Shown here: piece after piece, positions 58,593 to 64,000 of the stretch | How the letters are laid out: every line of letters starts with the position of its first letter | Numbering within the stretch: position 1 is the stretch's first letter | Assembly (NCBI RefSeq): GCF_028765165.1 | Contig: NZ_JARADB010000010.1 | Span: 1 to 64,000 of the forward strand | Length of the DNA stretch: 64,000 bases | DNA from: Paenibacillus sp. MAHUQ-63 | GTDB taxonomy: Bacteria; Bacillota; Bacilli; Paenibacillales; NBRC-103111 | Direction: 5' to 3' | Translations under genes and position numbers: made by a program | The notes under the pieces: model-generated | What the model saw: the letters and a program-made list of their open reading frames with translations, nothing else | Told to the model about the DNA's origin: nothing | Databases searched by the model: none

Positions 58593-59109
58593 AACTCTCC
58601 TGCACGTTAAAAAACCGCCATTAACACGTAGTGTTTGACCCGTTACCCACTGCGATTCTTCGCTCGCAAGAAAGAGGATCACGCCTGCAATGTCTTCGGT
58701 CTCCCCGAGACGGTCGAATGCGTTCATGTTAGCAAGCCCCTCGGGTGTTTTGCCAACCGTGAACAGCTCGGTATTGACAGGACCTGGCGCTACGACATTA
58801 ATCGTGATAAGTCTCTTTCCAAGCTCTTTGGCCAAGTGGCGCGTGAATTGTTCGACGGCTCCTTTAGAGCCGGCGTACAGACTGTAAGCCGGAAACATCT
58901 GACCGGTCGCCGAAGTGGAGAAGTTGATGATGCGGCCATTGGGATTTAGAATGCTTGGCCGCAAGCTGGCATGAAAAGTAGATCCCTTTGACATTAATCG
59001 CAAACAACTGGTCGTAATCCGCTTCCTTTACATCGCCAATAGGTTTTGTGACGACGATCCCCGCATTATTCACTACAATATCTACTTTGCCGGCAAGCTT
59101 CTTATCCAT
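58587..59109 (-). pseudogene. Short-chain dehydrogenase, internal deletion plus frameshift
   Basis: The start MDKKLAGK (59109) passes straight into VDIVVNNAGIVVTKPIGDVK. The stretch that should hold the nucleotide-binding GxxxGxG, about 75 residues, is deleted in frame at a GK-V repeat common to both sides. Near 58945 the frame shifts: one frame ends QLAAKH, the other resumes ILNPNGRIINFSTSATGQMF. It then runs through YAGSKGAVEQF to VTGQTLRVNGG, whose stop is also lost by one T in a T-run. Not functional as an oxidoreductase. Confidence 0.8.
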
Positions 59110-59156
59110 TTCCGCGAATCCCCTTTCTAATGTGGTTTAGAGGTTAAAGGGGAACA

Positions 59157-59459
59157 TCAGGCAAACGGGTAATCCACAACGGCGACCCCTTCGACAAATG
59201 GGCCGATGGATTGCAATAAATTTTGATGCAGGGGGTGCTGAACATAATTCCGGCAAGCCTGCTGATCCTCAAAAGTAACTCGGATCCCCAGCGTAAAACC
59301 TTGTGCGTGGTCGATTTCCTCCGTCATGTTAATCCCGGCACTAAGATCGACGATTCCCGGAATTTTCCCCTTAAAGTCATGCGCACGCATGACCGCCCTT
59401 TCTTTCACTTCAATAGAAACATCGGGCTTGAATTTCAATAGTACGATATGCTCAAACAT
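59157..59459 (-). CDS. Dabb (stress-responsive A/B barrel) domain protein
   Basis: The protein has 100 residues starting MFEHIVLLKFKPDVSIEVKE, with LSAGINMTEE, GFTLGIRVTFEDQQACRNYV and the terminal VVDYPF. This is the compact ferredoxin-like Dabb fold, which dimerises; roles vary from cyclases to stress proteins. GGAGGGAG lies 4 nt before the ATG 59459-59457, which supports an independent start, although the frame is open upstream through the FMN-reductase remnant. Confidence 0.85.
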   Translation of the reverse strand: MFEHIVLLKFKPDVSIEVKERAVMRAHDFKGKIPGIVDLSAGINMTEEIDHAQGFTLGIRVTFEDQQACRNYVQHPLHQNLLQSIGPFVEGVAVVDYPFA

Positions 59460-59741
59460 CTTACTCCCTCCAAGGTTCCTGAATATTGTTCGCTTTGCAA
59501 CTGCTTCAATCGGGACTACGAGATCTAGGTACTTTATCGTAGGTTCGTCCGTTCGATCCCCCTTCTCATTAAGCTTCTCATGAACCAGGCCGATGTACGC
59601 TTCATTCCCCGGCAACAGCTGCGAGGAGATGCCGGACGAGAACAGAATGTCGCGCAGATGGACTTGCTCTTTAATTGATCCCAACAATCCCATGGAAGAT
59701 CCTACTTTATCCATTCTTGCTATTCTCCCTAAGGAAGACAT
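59460..59741 (-). pseudogene. NADPH-dependent FMN reductase, C-terminal remnant
   Basis: Residues GLLGSIKEQVHLRDILFSSG, ISSQLLPGNEAYIGLVHEKL and DEPTIKYLDLVV correspond to the last third of FMN_red proteins (usually G-GG-RAQ-HLR-IL and P-V-NG-F--DG). The flavodoxin-like FMN site is missing. The frame runs into the Dabb gene without a stop. Confidence 0.6.
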
Positions 59742-59838
59742 AGACTAGTGTATATGGGATTAACGAGGCTAGGGAGAGATCTGGTTATCGTAGGATTGCG
59801 AATCCTATTTACATGAATAGAAAGGAGGCATGGAGGTC

Positions 59839-60717
59839 ATGGCGAACAGATTGGACCGTTATGAGGAATTGTCTCGTTTTTTGCGTTCACGCCGTGAACG
59901 AATGACCCCCAAGCAAGCAGGATTGCCGGGGTCCGGACGAAGACGAACGCCCGGGCTTCGCCGCAGCGAAGTCGCTCTGCTGGCAGACGTGGGATTGGAT
60001 TGGTACACCTACTTGGAACAAGGGCGTCATATCAACGTATCCGCCGAGGTTCTTGATCGAATAGCGGAAGTGCTTCGACTAGAAGAATCGGAACGCAGGC
60101 ATCTGTATCATCTTGCCCGTAAGGAATTTCCCTTGATCAATACGCAGCAACCCTCTAAGGTAACGACGGAACTTCAACGTTTTTTGGATAGCCAAAACCT
60201 GTCCCCTTCGAATGTCATGGATGCGCGAATGAACATCATTGCCTGGAATGAAGCTTACTGCGCATTGAATGGGGATCTCGCGGCTATTTCGGATAGGGAA
60301 AGGAATTTTGTCTGGATGACGTTTACTTCTCCCCGTTTCCGCTACGTTAAAGGAGAACAATGGGAACTGCATGCGCGACGGATCGTAGCTAATTTCCATG
60401 CTGGTTATGGGCGTCACGGTGACGATCTATGGTGGTCCGAGCAATTTGAGGCGCTGTCGCAAGTTAGCAGGGAGTTTCGGGAATTTTGGGATTCCCAGGA
60501 GGTTCTCGATGCCATCGATGCTCCCAAGACGCTGCATTGTCCGAATCTTGGGAAATTGAATTTTGATCTTGTATCGTTTCAGTATTTGAACGATGCAAAC
60601 TTGACCGTTTCTATCCACGTTCCCCATCAAGACGGCACGGTAGAAAAAATGCAGCGGTTGTTAGGTGACTATCGGAGCCAGCATTCAGGGCTGCTTGAAT
60701 CTTCTCAAAGAGTTTAG
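59839..60717 (+). CDS. XRE-type regulator with MmyB-like ligand domain
   Basis: The product has about 292 residues. N-terminal helix-turn-helix: ELSRFLRSRRERMTP, RRTPGLRRSEVALLADVGLD and WYTYLEQGRHINVSAEVLDR. C-terminal MmyB-like PAS-type domain: VMDARMNIIAWNEAYCALNG, with the closing LGKLNFDLVSFQYLNDANLT. Such proteins often repress neighbouring SDR or oxidoreductase genes. It is divergent from the SDR/Dabb remnants. The ATG at 59839 is used because GGAGG precedes it; the ATG at 59830 touches the ribosome binding site. Confidence 0.9.
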   Translation: MANRLDRYEELSRFLRSRRERMTPKQAGLPGSGRRRTPGLRRSEVALLADVGLDWYTYLEQGRHINVSAEVLDRIAEVLRLEESERRHLYHLARKEFPLINTQQPSKVTTELQRFLDSQNLSPSNVMDARMNIIAWNEAYCALNGDLAAISDRERNFVWMTFTSPRFRYVKGEQWELHARRIVANFHAGYGRHGDDLWWSEQFEALSQVSREFREFWDSQEVLDAIDAPKTLHCPNLGKLNFDLVSFQYLNDANLTVSIHVPHQDGTVEKMQRLLGDYRSQHSGLLESSQRV

Positions 60718-60750
60718 TATGAGACAACCGAAACTTAGGTAGACAGAATC

Positions 60751-60775
60751 AAGGCACCCAAGGGGGTGCCTTTTG
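60751..60775. terminator. Terminator after the XRE-type gene
   Basis: AAGGCACCC (60751-60759) pairs with GGGTGCCTT (60764-60772), followed by T. It also serves the converging remnant. Confidence 0.85.
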
Positions 60776-60783
60776 ATTTCTTT

Positions 60784-61011
60784 CTATAAGTGGGTAAAAT
60801 ACTTTTCCAGCTTAGACCTTGTTGCTGTGAGAGGCATGTAAATCATCACTCTCATATCAGGATCATTGGGGATTTGCAGGGTAATATGATCAAACTCCAA
60901 ATGTCCCATGTCAGGATGCACCACTTCTTTAAATCCTTCAAGAGAAAGGATAGTGACAAAAAACGTGAGGTGGATGGAAGCATAGCGAATATGATTGAAT
61001 CCTTGAACCAT
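60784..61011 (-). pseudogene. MmyB-like domain remnant of a second XRE-type regulator
   Basis: The last 45 residues (HPDMGHLEFDHITLQIPNDP, MRVMIYMPL and SKLEKYFTHL) match the end of an MmyB-type domain and align with the same part of the gene at 59839. The helix-turn-helix and most of the ligand domain are absent. The first 28 residues are less convincing. Confidence 0.65.
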
Positions 61012-61094
61012 TTCGGTATTGTTAATGACGAAGGACCAACAACATTGAAATATGAGTCAGGGGAGTATGGACCGACAGGTGGTTAGTTGAGCTT

Positions 61095-61115
61095 AACCTG
61101 ACATATTATTGTCAA
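61095..61115. promoter_or_regulatory. Operator 1 of the WYL regulator: AACCTGACA...TGTCAA
   Basis: TGACA-TATTAT-TGTCA lies inside AACCTGACAT...TTGTCAA, 37 bp before the WYL gene. The same motif, reversed, precedes the following SDR gene (62080-62100). Confidence 0.7.
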
Positions 61116-61151
61116 GTTTTAACGGATATACTGAAACCTAGAGGTGAGCGG

Positions 61152-62078
61152 ATGCAAATCAGCAGATTATTTCAAGTGGTTTATATGTTATTGGAAAATG
61201 GCACCGTTACGGCAAAAGAGCTGGCCGAGCGATTCGAGGTATCTGTCAGAACGATCTATAGAGACGTCGAGGCCTTAAGCCAGGCTGGAATTCCAATCTA
61301 TACCAGCCAAGGAAAAGGTGGCGGCATTTCCCTTTCCGACAGGTTTGTCCTGAACAAATCTTTGCTTTCCGACAAGGAGCAGGATGAGATCCTTTTTGCC
61401 TTGCAAAGCTTGTCCGCGGCCCAATTCCCTGATTCCGGCGAGGTTTTCTCGAAACTGAGCAGCCTGTTTAGGAAAAACAGCACCAACTGGATTGAAGTGG
61501 ATTTCTCCTCTTGGGGGAGCGGGCAAAGACAAAAAGAGCTATATGCATTGCTGAAACAGGCCATTCTGGAGCATAAAGTGATTTCGTTTACCTACTTGAG
61601 TGCGACTGGAGAACATAAAAGCCGGAGAGCCGCGCCAGTGAAACTGCTTTTTAAGGACAGAGCCTGGTATGTAGAAACCTACTGCTTCGAACAAAACGCT
61701 TTAAGAACCTTCAAGATTACCAGGATGTCGAATGTTCGGCTTTCAGACGGGGACGGGATTGAGCTTCTTGAGCTTCAGCAGGGCTGGCCATCCGGGACTT
61801 CTCCTGCAGAAGATTCGGTTAAAAAACCTCTGAGGATCCCTCTGGTATTAAGAATAGAATCGGCTGGAGCCTATCGCATCGTGGATGAGTTTAAGGAAGA
61901 GGACATTTTGAAACAGGAAGACGGGTCTTTCCTGGTCACTTCAGATATGCCTCCCGGCGAATGGCTTTATCATTATCTTCTTTCCTTTGGACATTTACTG
62001 GAAGTCATTGAGCCGGAGACTGTCAGGCTGGAAATGAAAAACCGCACGACCAAAATGGCCGAAAAATATTTGAGATAA
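61152..62078 (+). CDS. YafY-type WYL-domain transcriptional regulator
   Basis: The protein has 308 residues. The N-terminal HTH_11 winged helix is ELAERFEVSVRTIYRDVEAL followed by SQAGIPIYTSQGKGGGISL. The WYL domain is VISFTYLSATGEHKSRRAAP, FKDRAWYVETYC and FKITRMSNVRL. The C-terminal WCX-like extension ends KMAEKYLR. GAGGTGAGCGG precedes the ATG. It is flanked by matching palindromes in front of itself and the next gene, so autoregulation and control of the SDR are likely. Confidence 0.92.
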   Translation: MQISRLFQVVYMLLENGTVTAKELAERFEVSVRTIYRDVEALSQAGIPIYTSQGKGGGISLSDRFVLNKSLLSDKEQDEILFALQSLSAAQFPDSGEVFSKLSSLFRKNSTNWIEVDFSSWGSGQRQKELYALLKQAILEHKVISFTYLSATGEHKSRRAAPVKLLFKDRAWYVETYCFEQNALRTFKITRMSNVRLSDGDGIELLELQQGWPSGTSPAEDSVKKPLRIPLVLRIESAGAYRIVDEFKEEDILKQEDGSFLVTSDMPPGEWLYHYLLSFGHLLEVIEPETVRLEMKNRTTKMAEKYLR

Positions 62079-62079
62079 C

Positions 62080-62100
62080 TGGACATGCTGCTGTCAGGTT
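62080..62100. promoter_or_regulatory. Operator 2 of the WYL regulator, before the SDR
   Basis: TGGACATGCTGCTGTCAGG plus TT. On the opposite strand it reads AACCTGACA-N6-TGTCCA, matching operator 1 in 15 or more of 21 positions, including all nine of AACCTGACA. Confidence 0.7.
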
Positions 62101-62154
62101 CTGTTGATTAAACTAACCTTGTACCCAACATTCGAAGGAGGAATCAGCAAAACG

Positions 62155-62955
62155 ATGGAAAACAGCCCGTACTTATTGGATATGAGCAAAGAATTTGCAG
62201 GTAAACGAGCCCTGGTGACCGGCGGAACCCGGGGGATCGGCAGGGCGATCGTCCAACGGTTGCATGCAGCAGGAGCTGAAGTTATAGCTACGGCAAGATC
62301 ATTGCCCGAAGCATTGCCAGAGGGGGTAGGGTTCATTCAGGCCGATGTCGGACTTCCGGAAGGCGTGGATCATATCATTCAGGAAACGTTTCATAAATTC
62401 GGCGGTCTGGATATTTTGATTAACAATGTGGGAGGTTCCTCAACTAGCACGGCAGGGGCGTTAGCTTTAACAGATGAGGATTGGCACACGACGTTTAACG
62501 CCAACCTGTATTCATCCGTCCGCCTGGACCGTGGATTTCTGCCTTACATGGTTGGGCAGCAAAGCGGAGTAATTGTCCATATATCTTCGATCCAGCGCAA
62601 GCTGCCGGGCAACATGACGATGCCTTATTCAGCCGCCAAAGCTGCGCTCGTTAACTACAGTAAAAACCTGGCGACCCAGTTTGGCCCTGAGGGAATAAGA
62701 ATCAACGCATTGGCGCCGGGATTTACCGAAACGGAAGCAGCGGAACGGTTGATCGAGAGAATGGCTGAACAAGCGGGAACCGACTATTTAGCCGCACGCC
62801 AGCAATTAATGAACGAGCTTGGCGGCATTCCTCTCGGCCGGCCGGCCAAACCTGAGGAGGTTGCCGAGCTTGCCGCCTTTCTGGCATCAAGCAGAGCTTC
62901 TTCTATTACGGGTTGTGAGTATGTCATTGACGGCGGAACCATCCGCACCGTTTAA
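62155..62955 (+). CDS. Short-chain dehydrogenase/reductase
   Basis: The product has about 266 residues. Motifs: LVTGGTRGIGRAIV, ILINNVGGSS, Ser in VHISSIQ, YSAAKAALVNYSKN, and the terminal CEYVIDGGTIRTV. The ATG at 62155 is 13 nt after AAGGAGG, a little long, but it gives the standard N-terminus. The longer reading from 62104 begins before the ribosome binding site. It is the probable target of the WYL regulator. Confidence 0.9.
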   Translation: MENSPYLLDMSKEFAGKRALVTGGTRGIGRAIVQRLHAAGAEVIATARSLPEALPEGVGFIQADVGLPEGVDHIIQETFHKFGGLDILINNVGGSSTSTAGALALTDEDWHTTFNANLYSSVRLDRGFLPYMVGQQSGVIVHISSIQRKLPGNMTMPYSAAKAALVNYSKNLATQFGPEGIRINALAPGFTETEAAERLIERMAEQAGTDYLAARQQLMNELGGIPLGRPAKPEEVAELAAFLASSRASSITGCEYVIDGGTIRTV

Positions 62956-62981
62956 CGCTTCCAATAAACCCGATCCGGATA

Positions 62982-63110
62982 GCTATTGGGGAACGGTAGT
63001 TGAATAGCTTTTATGAAAAAAGTGCTTCAAAACTTATTTGTCACCCGACAGTTATTGTTGGATGACAAATATGTTTGAAGTGGACAATAACGTTTTGAAA
63101 TGACAAACAA
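62982..63110. repeat. Separator G: left-type box and palindromic repeat copy
   Basis: GCTATTGGGGAACGGTAGTT (62982-63001) resembles the left boxes. An inverted repeat follows: CTTCAAAACTTATTTGTCAC (63025-63044) / TTGGATGACAAATATG and TTTGAAG (63058-63080). Then comes GTTTTGAAATGACAAACAA (63092-63110). No TAACGGGCAG box is present. Confidence 0.6.
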
Positions 63111-63213
63111 GTAACCTCCCAAAATTCCCCTCGTCCTTTAGCTTGATTATGTGAAGGATATAGCTATAATTACGTTTAAGGGATTAAACGAATGAACTAA
63201 AGAGGTGGATTGA

Positions 63214-63552
63214 ATGAGCCAACAAACCGAGCATGTTCTACAACAATTTAAAGATTGTATCCCATTATTGGAAGTGCTGACGGATGAAAACCGTCAAGCC
63301 ATTATTATACTGTTGGCGGAGAACAAATTAGGACTTAATGTTAATACAATATCAGGCCATATGAATTTATCTAGACCGGCTGTATCCCATCATTTAAAGG
63401 TGCTGAAACAGTCTGGTTACATTAAAGCCGAAAAAAAGGGCGTAGAAAACTATTATGTATTGACCGTCCGCAAACCGCTTGAACAACTCAAATCCTTGAT
63501 TTCTGCCGTTGAACACGCATGCAATTGGTCCAATGATTACCCTAAGACTTGA
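63214..63552 (+). CDS. ArsR family transcriptional regulator
   Basis: The protein has 112 residues. Winged helix LTDENRQAIIILLAENKLGL, LSRPAVSHHLKVLKQSGYIK and AEKKGVENYYVL. No ELCVCDL metal-binding motif, so the signal is probably not As or Cd. AAAGAGGTGGATTGA precedes the ATG. It is followed 80 bp later by an alcohol-dehydrogenase-like gene it may control. Confidence 0.9.
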   Translation: MSQQTEHVLQQFKDCIPLLEVLTDENRQAIIILLAENKLGLNVNTISGHMNLSRPAVSHHLKVLKQSGYIKAEKKGVENYYVLTVRKPLEQLKSLISAVEHACNWSNDYPKT

Positions 63553-63632
63553 AGGGAATACTTTAGGGAGAAACTTATAATGCACAATTGGTCCATTTGT
63601 TTAAACTAATAATCACAAAGGAATGATTTGAA

Positions 63633-64000
63633 ATGAAGGCCATGATCATTGAGAAATACGGGGAAAACGTTCCATTAGTATTGTCTGAACAACCACTGCC
63701 TGCTATCGGGGAACATGATGTTCTGGTGGAAATTCATGCAGCAAGCTTAAATCCAATTGATTTTAAGATTAAGGAAGGGAAAATGAAATTCCTGTTGAAT
63801 TACAGGTTTCCTCTAATCTTAGGAAATGATTTTTCCGGTGTTGTAGTCAAAGTCGGTGATCGGGTGAATACGTTTAAACCCGGAGACGAAGTTTACGGAA
63901 GACCCCGCAAAAACCGAATCGGAACATTAGCCGAATATATTGCTGTTCATGAAGAAGACATTTGGCTGAAGCCGCAGAATCTAACCTTTGAAGAGGCAGC
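63633..64000 (+). CDS. NADP-dependent MDR oxidoreductase (partial, 3' end outside window)
   Basis: The first 122 residues are present: MKAMIIEKYGENVPLVLSEQ, LVEIHAASLNPIDFKIKEG, and LGNDFSGVVVKVGDRVNTFK with PGDEVYG. This is the GroES-like domain of quinone-reductase/zinc-independent alcohol dehydrogenases. AAAGGAATG precedes the ATG. The frame is open to the end of the window. Confidence 0.88.
   Translation, partial: MKAMIIEKYGENVPLVLSEQPLPAIGEHDVLVEIHAASLNPIDFKIKEGKMKFLLNYRFPLILGNDFSGVVVKVGDRVNTFKPGDEVYGRPRKNRIGTLAEYIAVHEEDIWLKPQNLTFEEA

Overview
The window reads as chromosome of a low-to-mid GC, Gram-positive, spore-forming member of the Bacillales, most likely Paenibacillus or a close relative. 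The grounds are strong GGAGG ribosome binding sites, two sugar ABC importers (one beside a YesM/YesN two-component pair), an OpuA betaine importer with a GbsR-type regulator, an XpaC/TelA pair, a YjcZ-like small protein, a WYL regulator and a T-box leader. No rRNA, tRNA or CRISPR array was seen.

Layout. 0-0.13 kb: tail of an IS3/IS150-type element. 0.15-9.6 kb: housekeeping and envelope genes, namely a frameshifted cupredoxin, an HPP transporter divergent from a LysR gene, DedA, a thioredoxin-like protein, an MBL hydrolase, a Pro/Met-rich YjcZ-like protein, an AraC regulator in frame with an iron-siderophore-type lipoprotein, and XpaC-TelA. 9.6-16.3 kb: betaine importer with divergent GbsR, a YhgE-type membrane protein with its TetR, and fructokinase. 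17.0-23.6 kb: a divergent Tad-type secretion operon (CpaB-, CpaE-, CpaF-, TadB- and TadC-like) ending in four small one-helix proteins, two of them too short for routine calling. 23.6-33.1 kb: M24 peptidase, YesM/YesN with a sugar ABC importer, and clpP behind an ArsR-type regulator.

33.1-37.6 kb and 45.6-54.9 kb are AT-rich accessory DNA. Single orphan genes, nearly all on the plus strand, alternate with short imperfect palindromes that begin with a CTAACGG(A)GAACGTTAG-like box and end with a (G)TTAACGGGCAGG box. The three minimal separators are 81, 84 and 83 bp long, share their ends and differ in their central hairpins. This is the architecture of a gene-cassette array with attC-like sites, although no integrase lies in the window. 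Larger separators carry a dispersed palindromic repeat family. One cassette holds a complete T-box leader in front of a DUF5662-like gene rather than an aminoacyl-tRNA synthetase or amino-acid gene. Between the two accessory blocks (37.8-45.6 kb) sits a coherent LacI / ABC importer / 2-hydroxyacid dehydrogenase / alpha-xylosidase operon.

55-64 kb: detoxification-type oxidoreductases and regulators (SDRs, quinone-reductase-like enzymes, TetR, XRE/MmyB, WYL and ArsR proteins), mixed with several decaying genes: an SDR with an internal deletion and frameshift, an FMN-reductase tail and a truncated MmyB-type regulator. The WYL regulator and the SDR behind it share a 21-bp palindromic operator.
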